The notes: generated by a model not told the origin, from the sequence alone. DNA of 64,000 bases from Nakaseomyces glabratus (GCF_010111755.1 NC_088954.1:62001-126000), one strand, 5' to 3'. Counted from the first letter of the stretch, positions 1 through 11,132 are shown. Numbers and translations are program-made.

Positions 1-528
1 TGGCTTGTACACTATCTTGTAGTTCAACGACGTTATCACACCGTTGATGTCATTGCGGAATATACGGTCGTCGAGACATAGCTGCAAGGACACGCCAAAG
101 TATGAGCCCCACAGCGGTCTATTGTTGTTCATCCTCTTGGCACCACTGGGTCCCATCGGTATCACACTGTCCTGGCCCATCTTGTCACGCCCACTCTCAT
201 CAAACCGCACTTTGCAGTTCACGTTGCATATTATCGTGTTGGATGCGCCCGTGGGTATCACGTGGAAATCTAGAGCAGAAATGATGTGCTGCGTTTGTAC
301 CACCTGCTGCGACCACATAGTCAAGAAGATCGATGGGTCCGCGAAGGGCATCGAGTTGTACACAACTTTGCTCACCGTTGGCGAGGGTGGCATGTTCTTA
401 CTCGATTGGAACAGTTGTAGAAAGTTCATTAATTTGTTTGGATCCTGTTCATCTAAGTGCGCTAACACTTTCTTGACGAAGATGTCTATCAGATGATACT
501 GGCTGTTATTGTTACTATTGCTGTTCAT
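1..528 (-). CDS. MTR2: mRNA export factor Mtr2, C-terminus cut by window edge
   Basis: Mtr2 is the small NTF2-fold partner of Mex67; the heterodimer carries mRNA and pre-60S particles through nuclear pores. Reading leftward from the ATG at 528 gives 176 codons still open at base 1. The protein holds family-specific stretches such as CNVNCKVRFDESGRDKMGQD and, near the end, LWGSYFG, LDDRIFRNDINGVI and YKIVYKP. S. cerevisiae Mtr2 is 184 residues, so only about eight residues are missing; this is a window-edge truncation, not damage. An Asn/Ser-rich N-terminus precedes the fold. The gene is divergent from ASH1, as in S. cerevisiae (YKL186C/YKL185W). The forward-strand ORFs overlapping it are shadows. 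Confidence 0.95.
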   Translation of the reverse strand, partial: MNSNSNNNSQYHLIDIFVKKVLAHLDEQDPNKLMNFLQLFQSSKNMPPSPTVSKVVYNSMPFADPSIFLTMWSQQVVQTQHIISALDFHVIPTGASNTIICNVNCKVRFDESGRDKMGQDSVIPMGPSGAKRMNNNRPLWGSYFGVSLQLCLDDRIFRNDINGVITSLNYKIVYKP

Positions 529-1653
529 GTTGTTTCGAGGTTCAGTCCACCTATTTTAGACCTAGTTTTTAGTTGTAGTTGAACAAAATAGGCAAGCTTA
601 GCGGATATATAGCCAATTTTAGTTTTGAGGGTCTCTGGCACCTGAATTTCCAGCAAGCACTTCGCTCAGAAACTATTGAAATTGAAATTTCAGCGTTTTG
701 GAACTTCTGATGAATTTTTTGTAATAAAAAAAAAGGGCATATTATTTACGTGTGAGATGATGCCTACAATCTCAGAAACATATAAAGATGTCCAAAAATT
801 GGTCTATTCTATCTCATATAATAGTTCATGTAGTGATACAAAAAGATGAATACATAGCTATTTTAATTACTTCCATTATCAGATATCAAGAACAATAGAA
901 TCTTTATTGTATGTCCCCACCACAGTAGACTCTGCCAAGATGACATTTTTTTATTCATTTTCTTACTTAATATTTCCTCAGTGGATATTTTTGCAATTCA
1001 TCATTTTTTAATATATAGAATACAACGGTACATGTTTCATAGCGCTGTTTGAATTATCTCCATGTAGAATATCATCTTGATTTTTGTTTGGAGCCTTCAC
1101 ATACATGCCCAAAGTAAAATATTTTGAACGTGCAAGATGCACGATTAGTATAATTAGAACCTACACCAAATTACAATTCGTTATGGAGGTTATAAGAAGA
1201 ATTCAGAATACTCTCTGTCGAAAAAGAAACATATATATGTACAATTGTTGTATATTCAAAGCCTTTTTTCTAAGCTAAACCTTAAACGCACAGATTTTGC
1301 TATTCTTCTTTTAGTCGCATTCCTTCTTTACTCGTAACTGTGATACACGAACATAACAATACAAATCCTGAATCGCTAGTACATGGGAATACAGTGTTAT
1401 TGGAATTCGCAAGAGCAATCACAACTTGTCCAAAATCAAGTACGATGCCCTAAGCAATTTTCCTTTTCGTCACAATCGAAGTGGGCTAAGACACGGTATT
1501 TCCCTTTTCGGAAAAGTAAGTAGTTGACCAATTACCCATTTAGGAAATGTGATTAGATTTTCTATTGTACCATATTTACAAGAGAACCCAGCCATCTGTA
1601 TTTTTTTTCCACTATATGATCTGTCTGTAGTAGAAATCTAGGTAGTGGGAAGT

Positions 1654-1659
1654 GCTGGT
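1654..1659 (-). promoter_or_regulatory. Swi5/Ace2-type site upstream of ASH1
   Basis: GCTGGT, the reverse complement of the Swi5 core ACCAGC, about 1.38 kb upstream of the ASH1 start. ASH1 in S. cerevisiae is activated by Swi5 in late M/G1 from a long upstream region. Confidence 0.45.
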
Positions 1660-2213
1660 TCTTCGGTACGCCTTAGTGATTGGGCTAATTTGTTCTAATA
1701 CCATCTCCGGGGTTCTTGTAGCAATATCCATTTTGGTTGAGATTCACTGAAGCAAGTAGTAGCTCAGGTGGAACGTACGCTGATTCAACATCAGCTTTTG
1801 AGTAGTCCCAAAAGGGATATTTACATGGGGATCAGATCCCTTGAAGCAAGACGATAACCAGAACACTCGAGCACCCACTGACTTCTCGAAGACAGAACTA
1901 TCGCTAGTAGTGCCTCTGTGGGCCTCGAGATTTGGCAGTTGTATATGCGTTAGTTTTATAGACAGTATTCTGTTCATTATCTTCTAGTGTGATTATTTGT
2001 AGGAAGCTGATCAACATTTTAAAGAAAATAAAATCTGAATTGAGTCTATCTCTCATAGATACACAGAGATCAAGCAGAGCTTGCGGATGAATACTAGACT
2101 CAGAGTATCGAGTCTTGTGTCATTCCTTTTCAGAAAAGAAAATCCTAGTTACCATTGGCATTCACCGAAAAACGGTGGGCAAATACGAGTTGTGTTATTC
2201 AATATTTGGAAAG

Positions 2214-2219
2214 GCTGGT
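2214..2219 (-). promoter_or_regulatory. Swi5/Ace2-type site upstream of ASH1
   Basis: GCTGGT core in the context AAGGCTGGTT, about 820 bp upstream of the ASH1 ATG. One of four such cores in this intergenic region. Confidence 0.45.
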
Positions 2220-2412
2220 TCCAAAATGGGAAGGATAACTCAGTTGCGTAGGCTCGCTTTATTTCTTGTTAAATGACGTTCATGAATAAAGACAAATTAA
2301 TTGAATGAAAAAAAAAAAAATGAGCTGCATAATTCCTTGATCCACCTTCCACAAGCTTTCCTAATTGCATTACTATTCTAATATAGGAAAAAACAGAAAT
2401 ACTAAAAAAAAT

Positions 2413-2418
2413 GCTGGT
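2413..2418 (-). promoter_or_regulatory. Swi5/Ace2-type site upstream of ASH1
   Basis: GCTGGT core in the context ATGCTGGTCT, about 620 bp upstream of ASH1. It forms an inverted pair with the ACCAGC copy 37 bp downstream. Confidence 0.5.
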
Positions 2419-2449
2419 CTTTCTATTTTAGGAATTAGCAATATATTAT

Positions 2450-2455
2450 ACCAGC
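2450..2455 (+). promoter_or_regulatory. Swi5/Ace2-type site upstream of ASH1
   Basis: ACCAGC core in the context ATACCAGCAG, about 580 bp upstream of ASH1, in inverted orientation to the copy at 2413. Confidence 0.5.
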
Positions 2456-3034
2456 AGTCGCAATGATACTATATAAGCATCACGGTTTTATATGTAAACC
2501 TTTCAAATTTGTGCTATGACTATCTGCTTTGATCTATCTCGTAAGACCTTTTGATTCAATTTTTTTTTTCTTGATCTGATTTAATACATACCTTAATTAT
2601 TTTTTCTTTCATGCTATTATTATTATATTATATATATTTATACTCCTCAATAGAAAAACCAAGAATAACAGGAATAAAAAACGCTTGTACTTAACAATCA
2701 ATTGGTATCAGGATTAAAAAAACTGAAAATTTATCACTCACTCATTTCATTCATTTTAATATCGGCCCATAAATACTTCAAGTTTTTGATCTGACCAAAT
2801 TTTCAATCATTTTAAGTACACAAAAAGCTATAATCAATAGAAAAATCAAGCCAAAGACTAATCTTCATTCATTCATTATTAATCCTTACCATTGAAATTC
2901 ATTCATTCTTTTGTCTTTGGACCCAAAAAAAAACGCAAATAATAATACATTCGTTTGAACCCTTTCTTTAAATTTAAGTTAATCAATTACAACATTCATC
3001 AAGATAAAACTATTTTACTGGAGGTGTAATTTAT

Positions 3035-5173
3035 ATGTCGCTCCCATTGAATGAGTTACCAGTGCCTATTTTAGGTAAAACTTCATTTTCATCTGCAAAC
3101 AGATCATCGTACATTTCTTCTGCTGGTTCAGAAAGACATGCTGCCCTAATGGAAAATAGTGAAGCATTGAGGTCACCATCTCACTCATCCAATCAAGGCT
3201 TTCGCTTGCAATCTAATGCACACACTAGCCCCATCTCCAAAAATTATTCTTACTTCTCATCGCCTATTCCTTCCACTAGCAGATTATCTCTAAATGTAGG
3301 TAAAACCGGATTAGCAAATATTACCGCTACTGATTTGCCCAGGGAATCAATTAGCTATCAGGCTAGATCTTCTTCATTTGGTCCACAAATTGAATTTCCA
3401 TACAGAAAATCAAATACAGCCCCAGCTTCGCCTCACCATTTTAGCACCAGCAACTATGTGTCTATCATTACACCATCGACGTCCCCTGCTGGCTTAGAAA
3501 ATAGAATGGTAGGAAGCACAGCCCAATTTTCTCACTTACCTTCACTAAGAGCCGCAAGCATTCCAAACATATCGTGCTCACCAACCTTCCAGGAAACTAC
3601 AAATTCCTTATCTGATCACTATTCCGGCAATAGTACGACGCACATTTCTAGCGTTAAAAGCGGAACTATTCTGCCATCGCTTAGACATTTACAATTGTTA
3701 CCTGATCGTTCACTACAGGAGCATTCTAAACTCTATCCAGACACTGCGAAAATCAATGGTGCTTGGAGACAAAATGTGATTAGCTGGTGTAAGGAAAAAT
3801 CCTATGAAGATTATGTCAAGGTTCAAGAAGAAGTTGCAAAAGTTAGAACTCAATTCCCAATCAGTCAGTTGAGGAGTCATCCTGAGAGCACGAAAAATCC
3901 TAATATGCCAAAAATCCCTTCATTATTAAATGCTAAGGATCAATTCGAGAGTTTATCAAATTCTCCTTGGAGCTATGAAGCTCCAGTAACTCCGCCTATG
4001 AGCCCAAGTGTTTCCAAGAGGAGACAAAACTCCAACACATCTAGTTCGAAACTTCAAAGTGTTACCTATAATTTGACACCTAAAACACCCGGTGATGATC
4101 TTAAGGATTTCACACCGATCATCAGCGAGAGGCTGGTGCAAACCGTAAAAATGAAACAAATGGAGACTTACTATCAATCTTCACCTGGCCGCCATAAAAA
4201 AACAAATAGCTTTAAGGCTCTTCAAATTAAGAAATTATTGGACAACAGGGATGTGCTTTCAATTAACTCTAAAAGTGGTTTTAAAGTTTCAAAGCCTGGA
4301 AGGCCAATGTCCTCTGTGATTGTAAGCGGCATATCTACGCAAATAGCCTCAAAGCTTGAATCAATATCGTCCAATTCCAGCTCCTCCAGTGCAAGTAGCA
4401 GTCCAAAGTCAAGCAAACGAAGCTTATCACGCTCCCCTACAAGGTTCACTACATTTGTACAACCATCGACGCCAAGGGAATATAATCAAAAACAAAAAAT
4501 AAATTCTTCTCGTTCGAGATCAAGGTCCCCAATTAGACCATCTACGCCAACTCAACAAACTCCAATTTACAAAAATACATTCCAGAATTCGGATAACAGC
4601 AATTACAACGTCAATAGCGCTAGTGTATTTAGTACACCCGCTTTAAAATACGGACAATCCTCGACAGAGTCTCCAAATAGTGCTACATTTAATAGTATTG
4701 GTGCCCATACGACGTCCATTTCGGTTACAACTTCACCTAAACACTATTATAGTAGCAAGAAAATATCGGGGGGCTCTAATTCTCCCAAGAGACGCAAGTC
4801 GAACCCAACGTTTACCAGTGTCACAAGCACTCCAACTGCTAGCCATGGTGCAAAGAGTAAAAGCGGAAGCAACAGTCCTAAGAATGGTGCGTATCATCTA
4901 AGGAAGTGTGTTTCGTGTAACTCTAGTGATTCGCCATGTTGGAGACCATCCTGGTCTGGTAAGAAGACTGAGCAATTATGTAACTCTTGTGGATTGCGTT
5001 ACAAGAAGACGAGGACTCGTTGTCTAAACGACGGTTGTCGGAAAATTCCAACCAAGGGTGAACTAAATATAATGAAATCACAGGGATTGGAAAAGGAGTA
5101 CAACACACAACTTCAACGTGAAGTAGAAGGCTACAAATGTCTGTTCTGTAACCACATAACTGAGACACGCTAA
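3035..5173 (+). CDS. ASH1: GATA-type zinc-finger repressor Ash1
   Basis: Ash1 is the daughter-cell-specific repressor of HO transcription in S. cerevisiae and a partner of the Rpd3L deacetylase. This 712-residue protein (S. cerevisiae 588) is Ser/Thr/Pro-rich and looks disordered until a GATA-like finger near the C-terminus: CVSC begins at residue 625, then CNSC, followed by a basic KKTRTRC segment. Many SP and TP dipeptides, including clustered [12 protein letters not shown] stretches around residues 465-510, are potential CDK sites. The ATG at 3035 has no close competing upstream ATG. The assignment rests on the finger, the position next to MTR2 and SPE1, and the Swi5-type sites upstream. 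In S. cerevisiae the mRNA is localised to the bud tip by elements in the coding region and 3' UTR; I could not identify them here. Confidence 0.92.
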   Translation: MSLPLNELPVPILGKTSFSSANRSSYISSAGSERHAALMENSEALRSPSHSSNQGFRLQSNAHTSPISKNYSYFSSPIPSTSRLSLNVGKTGLANITATDLPRESISYQARSSSFGPQIEFPYRKSNTAPASPHHFSTSNYVSIITPSTSPAGLENRMVGSTAQFSHLPSLRAASIPNISCSPTFQETTNSLSDHYSGNSTTHISSVKSGTILPSLRHLQLLPDRSLQEHSKLYPDTAKINGAWRQNVISWCKEKSYEDYVKVQEEVAKVRTQFPISQLRSHPESTKNPNMPKIPSLLNAKDQFESLSNSPWSYEAPVTPPMSPSVSKRRQNSNTSSSKLQSVTYNLTPKTPGDDLKDFTPIISERLVQTVKMKQMETYYQSSPGRHKKTNSFKALQIKKLLDNRDVLSINSKSGFKVSKPGRPMSSVIVSGISTQIASKLESISSNSSSSSASSSPKSSKRSLSRSPTRFTTFVQPSTPREYNQKQKINSSRSRSRSPIRPSTPTQQTPIYKNTFQNSDNSNYNVNSASVFSTPALKYGQSSTESPNSATFNSIGAHTTSISVTTSPKHYYSSKKISGGSNSPKRRKSNPTFTSVTSTPTASHGAKSKSGSNSPKNGAYHLRKCVSCNSSDSPCWRPSWSGKKTEQLCNSCGLRYKKTRTRCLNDGCRKIPTKGELNIMKSQGLEKEYNTQLQREVEGYKCLFCNHITETR

Positions 5174-5826
5174 GAAATCGAATCTAATATAACATGCATA
5201 AGCCAGTAATTGGTAAGATAAGACATTTCGCTTCTTTTTTCTATGTGGATACAGGTATCTATAGAAAGAAAAGTCAAAACAGAATTCTTATGGTATGGCC
5301 TAATGGCTATTCCAATACAATTTGAGATGGGAGTTGATCTCCTGATAAAGTAACAAAAAATTTATTTCTACACAACAAAGCAGAATAGAAAATTTACTTG
5401 TAAGTGTTGAGCGAAATGTAATTTAGAGAATTTTGGTGGTATTCTTATAATACATTGTACTCAATTATACAAGTAGATTTTCTATTACTGCTTTATGACT
5501 TTTTTAAATGCACACTGTGTGTGCTCAAAGGCACTAACGCAAGTCTTGACATTTTATTTTATTTTATTTTTATATCATATTACATTTAACTTATTCTACA
5601 TATATTTTATTTTTACATAAAGAGGCCTTAATAATATTAATGATCATTAACATATTTCAATTCTAATAACATCAAGTCCCAACTTTTCCGAACTATTTGG
5701 TTCTGATACAGAGATTTATACAAAAACATAAAAGGGACACACTCCTTGCGTTGGTCCCATACCCACCATAATCACGTTAGTAACCTATAACGGCATACGT
5801 GCAAGTTGTTAGAAAGCAAAATAATC

Positions 5827-5833
5827 TTACCCG
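5827..5833 (+). promoter_or_regulatory. Reb1-type site upstream of SPE1
   Basis: TTACCCG, the Reb1 consensus core, 1.05 kb upstream of SPE1. Together with an oppositely oriented copy at 6009 it brackets the C-run. Reb1 is a general nucleosome-displacing factor in yeasts. Confidence 0.5.
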
Positions 5834-6008
5834 GCTAGTTTTTCCAGGGAAGAAGTCAAGGATTGCGCTCTCTTTGCATGGGGGCAGAGACACCCCCCCC
5901 CTACTAAATACCGGTTTGTGTATTTCGGAGAGGGTTAGTGCTAAGGGGGAGTTGAAGAGACGATGATATCATTTCTCATCAGTAGCGTCAGTTAGCGGGG
6001 AGATCTGC

Positions 6009-6015
6009 CGGGTAA
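6009..6015 (-). promoter_or_regulatory. Reb1-type site upstream of SPE1
   Basis: CGGGTAA, the reverse complement of the Reb1 core TTACCCG, about 870 bp upstream of the SPE1 ATG and convergent with the site at 5827. Confidence 0.5.
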
Positions 6016-6881
6016 AGTTTCACATTTCTTTCTTTTTCTTTTTACCCTCGTTGTAAGAGAAGTTCTTAGAAGGGGGAGTGTCTGCAAGTGGAAGCTACGA
6101 GGCAGTTTGAATAAGACTAGACAGCGACGAGATAGAAATCGATATTGCAGTGCCCTGGCAGGACAGAATAAAGGCCTTCATGGGGGATTCCATGCCTGGA
6201 TATCTACTGACCTTTCTTAGATAAAGAGGGGGGGGAGAATTGCGAGGATTGAAAAGCCGAAGAAAGGATTTCAGAAGGCCTTCTTTTGAATGGGGGGCTT
6301 TCTCACTCGCATACGTTTGGTAATTCGAGGGGGGTGGGAAACCATGGACCTGTTAGAATTCGAGATGAGCTCTTGAAAGAAAAATTCACTGAAAATTTGA
6401 TTGCTTTTTGCGAAAAAAATGATAAAAAAAAAATTAAAATTAATATTTAAAATAAAAGCACTAGTAGTAGTTTTGTTTTGGATTGACATATACTTCAAAT
6501 ATATAATAGAATAGTGGAATAAGTAAAAAAGATTCTATCCATAAATATCAGATTGCTGTGTTGGTAGCAAAAAAGACAAGATACTAAGGCAGAAAGCAAG
6601 TCAGATCAATCAAAGTCTTGGAATTGCATTACTTCCCTCAATTTTCTTTAATTTGTGAAGTATAAGAGTTATTTATTTCTGACCCTTTGTGAAAATTATT
6701 TAATTCATTCAACTGAACTAGAAGTTTTAACTTGGGCTTAAAAAAAAAATTAATAATAAAAAGGAATAAGTTTTAGATTAGTAAATTGAAAGAAACTGTT
6801 TGTGTGATAAACCCATTTCATTAGAGAAAGGTTAAAATACCATAAAATAGTAATAATAATACAAAAGAGAGATAATACAAA

Positions 6882-8273
6882 ATGGCTTCTCAACCTGAAA
6901 TTGCTAAGAATTTATTTGCTTCCACTACCACTTTGGTTGATTATCCTGCAAAGGAGGAGAAAAAATCACATGAGGACAATGTCGACACATATTTGGAACA
7001 ACTTTTCTATAAGTTGAAGAATGACCCTGAGATCAGTAAGCTGCCTCACAATGAAGCTCACTTAGAGATATACAACGCGTTGAAGAAGAGGGTCGATGAT
7101 ATCAACAATGAGACTTGTGAACCAGGTGAAGAAAACTCTTTCTTTGTATGCGACCTAGGTGAAATTGAAAGATTGTACGCTAACTGGTGGAAAGAACTAC
7201 CAAGAGTTCAGCCATTTTACGCTGTCAAGTGTAACCCAGATTTGAAGATAATAAGAAAATTGGCTGACCTCGGAGCTAACTTCGATTGTGCCTCTAAATT
7301 GGAGATAGACAAGGTCTTATCAATGGACGTCAACCCAGAAAGGATCATTTACGCAAACCCATGCAAAGCAGCTTCTTTCATTAGATATGCTGCCACGAAC
7401 AAAGTTATGAAGTCCACGTTCGATAACGTTGAAGAACTTCATAAGATTAAAAAGTTTCATCCTGAATCTCAACTATTCCTGCGGATTGCAACTGATGATT
7501 CTACAGCACAATGCCGTTTATCTACCAAGTATGGATGTGAAATGGAAAGAGTCGACTCCTTATTGGAATGCATCAAAACACTGGGTCTAAACCTGGTAGG
7601 TGTTTCTTTCCATGTTGGTTCTGGTGCTTCAGATTTCTCAAGTTTATATAAAGCTGTCAGAGATGCTAGAATCGTCTTTGATAAAGCAGTCAACGACTAT
7701 GGTCTTCCTGAACTTAAGACACTTGATGTTGGTGGTGGCTTCCAATTAGAATCATTTAAGGAATCCAGTGCTGTTCTAAGACTGGCATTGGACGAATATT
7801 TCCCAGAGTCAAGCAAGGTAGACATTATTGCAGAACCAGGCAGATATCTCGTAGCTTCTGCCTTCACATTGTCAGCAAATGTTATTGCTAAGAGAAAGTT
7901 AAATGAAGCTGAATCAATGATTTATGTCAACGACGGTGTTTATGGAAACATGAACTGTATTCTTTTTGACCATCAGGAACCAACACCAAGAACTCTATGG
8001 CATGATAACAATTATCATTATGATGATTTTGATTCTACTTCACCAAACCCAATCACAACTTGCCCATACAAAGTTTCTATGTGGGGACCTACTTGTGACG
8101 GTCTAGACTGTATTACCAAGGAGTATTACATGAAGCATGACCTAGTGGTAGGAGACTGGCTCTACTTCCCAAGATTGGGTGCCTACACCTCCAGTGCGGC
8201 CACGCCATTCAATGGGTTTGACCAAACTGCTGATATTATATACATCAACTCAGAGAACCATGACAATATATGA
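6882..8273 (+). CDS. SPE1: Ornithine decarboxylase
   Basis: Decarboxylates ornithine to putrescine, the first committed step of polyamine synthesis, using PLP in the cytosol. The 463-residue protein (S. cerevisiae 466) has the group IV fold. The PLP lysine is in FYAVKCNPD (Lys106), followed by the barrel, the glycine loop DVGGGF, the phosphate-binding EPGRYLV, and the catalytic cysteine in WGPTCDGLD (Cys405). All expected active-site motifs are present. Residues 1-80 are a poorly conserved, acidic/basic extension typical of the fungal enzyme. The single ORF needs no frameshift; polyamine-driven frameshifting belongs to antizyme, which is not here. Neighbours match S. cerevisiae YKL184W. Confidence 0.97.
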   Translation: MASQPEIAKNLFASTTTLVDYPAKEEKKSHEDNVDTYLEQLFYKLKNDPEISKLPHNEAHLEIYNALKKRVDDINNETCEPGEENSFFVCDLGEIERLYANWWKELPRVQPFYAVKCNPDLKIIRKLADLGANFDCASKLEIDKVLSMDVNPERIIYANPCKAASFIRYAATNKVMKSTFDNVEELHKIKKFHPESQLFLRIATDDSTAQCRLSTKYGCEMERVDSLLECIKTLGLNLVGVSFHVGSGASDFSSLYKAVRDARIVFDKAVNDYGLPELKTLDVGGGFQLESFKESSAVLRLALDEYFPESSKVDIIAEPGRYLVASAFTLSANVIAKRKLNEAESMIYVNDGVYGNMNCILFDHQEPTPRTLWHDNNYHYDDFDSTSPNPITTCPYKVSMWGPTCDGLDCITKEYYMKHDLVVGDWLYFPRLGAYTSSAATPFNGFDQTADIIYINSENHDNI

Positions 8274-8779
8274 GATGCAATGGAGCCCTCATCCGGTTCT
8301 TCTGACTGTAATGACCATCGCAATGGAGTAGAAAGCTTCAGGAATAATTGATCGAAGCCCGAGTCATATTTGAGTACAAATAATCATTTAGTTATATGTA
8401 TCTGACCAATACATGCAACTTACATATGTACATTATTTCATGCCTTATTTAGACATCCATATCATGAATATCTATTTATTCTTATCCCTTTATTCACCGT
8501 AGTGTCAGGGACTCTACGTGCTCGTTTTGAAGGTGGTTCATCAAAGGAGCAGTTTGCATCCCCTAACATTACAAGTGAAAAAAAATTCCATTGTTTAAGA
8601 TAATTTACAGTGCAATGCCGAAAATTTTGAAAATCTAAGCTGTTTAAGAACAAAGAAAACGGAATACAATGTGGATTTGCCATATATGGGCACACTAAGG
8701 GCTACTGTGTTGACAATAGTGTATTATCTTCGCTAATTCATTCTCACCGAAGTTTGTATAGAGATTCTTTCCAGTTGGG
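8274..8779. promoter_or_regulatory. SPE1-LOT5 spacer
   Basis: About 500 bp between tandem genes, holding the SPE1 3' end and the LOT5 promoter. It is AT-rich. The short reverse ORF at 8462-8695 looks accidental. No specific site stands out. Confidence 0.5.
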
Positions 8780-9763
8780 ATGTCTGAAAGCAAGCTTGTG
8801 TTCTTCAAGCCTACACTTGAACATGTGATACCGTGGAAAAGATATCAGTTAGAGCAACCGAAGGTGCTGGTCAACAACGAGCTCTATGATGATAAAGAAG
8901 GCAAGTTGATTCTATATGGTGGTGGGAGAGAGTTTCTGTTAAGAGACATAGACAGAGGTGAAGAGGTAGAAGTAGAGGTTTACATCCTTGAAGGGCGGTT
9001 AATGCTCTGGATCAAACATCCTGATATTAACAAAGGTGTAGAGATACCGAATAGTAGTATAATATATCATGGCTCAAGGATCAACTACGAAGGTCGTGAT
9101 GGACATCGACTAGAGTTGGTCGTGAGTGTCTGCAGGGACAAGATCATAGACGAACTATTCGGCAGCGATAAATCACGTGACACTGATATATATGGTGGCA
9201 CTGTCCTTAATGGTGGTAACGAACTCAATGCAGGCCATGAGGGCTCCAGTAGAGGTGTTTCTGAAGAGCTGCCGATGTATACGCTTTCGAGTGTTGAGTT
9301 AGTGCTGAGGCCGAAATATTCCAGTTTTGATAGATATTACAGTGAGGAGATAGAGCAGCTGTTTACATTTGACAATTTTGGACTGAACCGTGGTGATGAT
9401 CTGATAGAGAACTGTCACAATCAGCTGGCATTGAGTATTGAGCACAGTGCGCAAGAGGAAGAGGTATTGTCATCAGATAATGCTGGGATGAACGAACAGC
9501 CAGGAGAACCTACATCTATGAGCACACTTTTAAACAGCATGAACTCAACGAATGGTATGTATCCTACAAACATCGCACAGTCCGACCAGCGATTTGAGAA
9601 TTCTAATAGCGATACGCCAGTTATCGGTAATACCGGCAACTGCGATGATTTAGATGATATGAATTTTGGGATGGAGATCGGCGATGCTTCAAGTTTTGCA
9701 ATCGAGCAGAACCAGCTCAACCCTGCATCGGCTATTCTAGGGAGACGCAGCCGTGATTCTTAG
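8780..9763 (+). CDS. LOT5: Lot5-like protein, pICln/PH-like fold
   Basis: LOT5 is a low-temperature-responsive gene of uncertain function in S. cerevisiae (306 residues); the protein resembles the chloride-channel regulator/pICln family, whose members have a PH-like domain. This protein has 327 residues. Residues about 20-125 carry the PH-like part, with GGGREFLLRDID, EGRLMLWIKHPDINKGVEIPNSSIIYHGS and a strand containing RLELVVSV. A second conserved stretch near residues 170-180 (YTLSSVELVLRPK) follows a variable insert. The acidic, Asn/Asp-rich C-terminal third resembles the acidic tail of pICln proteins. The assignment also rests on position between SPE1 and FAS1 (YKL183W). The ORF beginning at 9753, overlapping the stop, is probably noise. 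Confidence 0.85.
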   Translation: MSESKLVFFKPTLEHVIPWKRYQLEQPKVLVNNELYDDKEGKLILYGGGREFLLRDIDRGEEVEVEVYILEGRLMLWIKHPDINKGVEIPNSSIIYHGSRINYEGRDGHRLELVVSVCRDKIIDELFGSDKSRDTDIYGGTVLNGGNELNAGHEGSSRGVSEELPMYTLSSVELVLRPKYSSFDRYYSEEIEQLFTFDNFGLNRGDDLIENCHNQLALSIEHSAQEEEVLSSDNAGMNEQPGEPTSMSTLLNSMNSTNGMYPTNIAQSDQRFENSNSDTPVIGNTGNCDDLDDMNFGMEIGDASSFAIEQNQLNPASAILGRRSRDS

Positions 9764-10054
9764 GAGGGGGGTAGTGATATTCAACCGTTTGAACTCCAGA
9801 ACTGCAAGTCTTGCAACTTCCAATGTCTTTCTTTTTAGTTTATTTTTAATTTTTTTTGTCTTTCATATCATCAAAACATTTATCGGTTTGCAACTTCCAC
9901 TCTCTCTCCCCCCCACACGCACACATTCTACAGTGCAGACTCTATTTATCGATGAAGAAATTCATCATCGGACTTTCAATCTAAGTAACTGTTTTCGTGT
10001 AATACTAGTGTATATTGTGAATACTATGTGCATCGAAGTACCTGCAGTGCCAAT

Positions 10055-10086
10055 GATACAAAGATACAAAGATACAAAGATACAAA
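10055..10086 (+). repeat. Four tandem copies of an 8-bp unit
   Basis: GATACAAA is repeated four times without interruption about 290 bp downstream of LOT5. It is a small minisatellite-like array that probably varies in copy number among strains. Confidence 0.9.
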
Positions 10087-10557
10087 GATCAGCACAGTAC
10101 TTGTGTAGGACCTAGACCCGAATCAGGCATCCCAGAACAGAGAACACGATGGGCCAAGAAAAGGGAATGTCTAGTTCTAGTCCAGAGTCGGTGTGAATCT
10201 CAACAACTCAACATCGGTGAGGACTAATATACGTCATGCAGGGGAGTATCAACCTCGAGAGATCCTACCAAGGCCCCCCCCTTGCCCTTTGTCACTGGAA
10301 GTGTGAAAAAACCCAACAAAAAGCCGAAAAATGCAGCCGCCAGGAAAGGATTCCACGCCAAAAAATAATGAACGAAAACAATCCATATCTGTGTTGTCCG
10401 CAACTGCTAATATGCTTCCCCAGACGGTGGTAGGGGGGCGGGGAGAGATCCCAGGTAGAGATCCCAGGAAGATTTTATCGGTGACGAACAACAGAATGCG
10501 CTTCCCAATTTTTGTTGAACAAAATTATTGAACATAGTTGACAGGCAGACCAAAAAC

Positions 10558-10564
10558 CGGGTAA
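10558..10564 (-). promoter_or_regulatory. Reb1-type site upstream of FAS1
   Basis: CGGGTAA, reverse complement of the Reb1 core. FAS1 in S. cerevisiae is known to use general factors (Rap1, Abf1, Reb1) along with Ino2/Ino4, so the site is plausible. Confidence 0.5.
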
Positions 10565-10712
10565 CCCGTCAAGAGAAAAAGTAGGCGCAAGCAATTTACA
10601 AGTTTCGCACAATCCAACACTGAAAGGACAGTGCCGGGTCCATCTACTGAAGAGGTGTCGTATAGTAATATCTTAGCTACTTGCCCCCCAGCACCACAAC
10701 GAAGAGAAAGGA

Positions 10713-10722
10713 ACTTCACATG
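10713..10722 (+). promoter_or_regulatory. Inositol/choline-responsive element (Ino2/Ino4 site)
   Basis: ACTTCACATG matches the ICRE/UAS-INO consensus WYTTCAYRTG at all ten positions. It lies about 1.4 kb upstream of FAS1, a known Ino2/Ino4 target in S. cerevisiae. Confidence 0.6.
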
Positions 10723-11132
10723 GAGGTAAGCCGGTTAAATGCTGTGCTTGGTTCCAGCTGTGCAGGCTCTCTACACGTAATGTCCTCTCAGAGCTGGAGG
10801 GGAAATCTCCACTGCCCCAGCAATTTTAGGGGCTACGACAAGAGAGTAGTGAAAACGGAGTGGGAACACTAACGAACCTCGCGAAAGAGGTATTTTAGCT
10901 ACTGCCAGATAACCCGGGTAGAGAAGTCGTAGAAGGCCAAAAGGCTCGGAGAAACACTTAACACACACACAGACACAGACAGAGACACGCACTACCTAAA
11001 GCAACGTACCCGAAGCCCTGCCTCAACATCCCACGTACCGGTGGTTCAAGGAATGGGAAAAATGGCAAATCTCTGTGGGCCTGAGGCAGAGAAGCACGTA
11101 GAAATCCATGAGGAAATCTCCAAAGATGGCAA

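Larger units (their letters stand above)
529..3034. promoter_or_regulatory. Long divergent MTR2-ASH1 intergenic region
   Basis: This 2.5-kb gap separates two divergent genes. It is AT-rich, with poly(A/T) runs in its last 700 bases and a TATA-like stretch near 2628. Four copies of the Swi5/Ace2 core (GCTGGT or ACCAGC) occur at 1654, 2214, 2413 and 2450, which fits a large ASH1 promoter. Bases 1620-1980 are less AT-rich and hold a 77-codon reverse ORF (1744-1977) that resembles nothing I know. No tRNA or snoRNA could be recognised. Confidence 0.7.
5174..6881. promoter_or_regulatory. ASH1-SPE1 intergenic region with G/C homopolymer runs
   Basis: This 1.7-kb gap holds the ASH1 3' region (AT-rich, with TTTTA repeats near 5550) and the SPE1 promoter. 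Bases 5720-6370 are much richer in G and C. They include a C9 run (5893-5901), a G8 run (6228-6235) and further runs of five or six G. Two Reb1-type sites flank this segment (5827-5833 and 6009-6015). The last 450 bases before SPE1 are AT-rich, as expected of a yeast core promoter and leader. No RNA gene recognised. Confidence 0.6.

Noticed and set aside
529..1104. 5'-UTR intron of MTR2, as reported in S. cerevisiae
   Set aside because: A GTATGT donor exists on the reverse strand near 1104, but I found no TACTAAC between it and the ATG.
1760..1771. TAGCTCAGGTGG, a perfect tRNA A-box match
   Set aside because: The nearest B-box-like sequence is only about 25 bp on and imperfect; no cloverleaf can be drawn.
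1744..1977. 77-codon reverse ORF in the ASH1 promoter
   Set aside because: No similarity recognised and it covers a Swi5-site-rich promoter; no support as a gene.
9753..10115. 120-codon ORF overlapping the LOT5 stop
   Set aside because: No similarity recognised, overlaps LOT5 in another frame and reads through the tandem repeat; probably chance.
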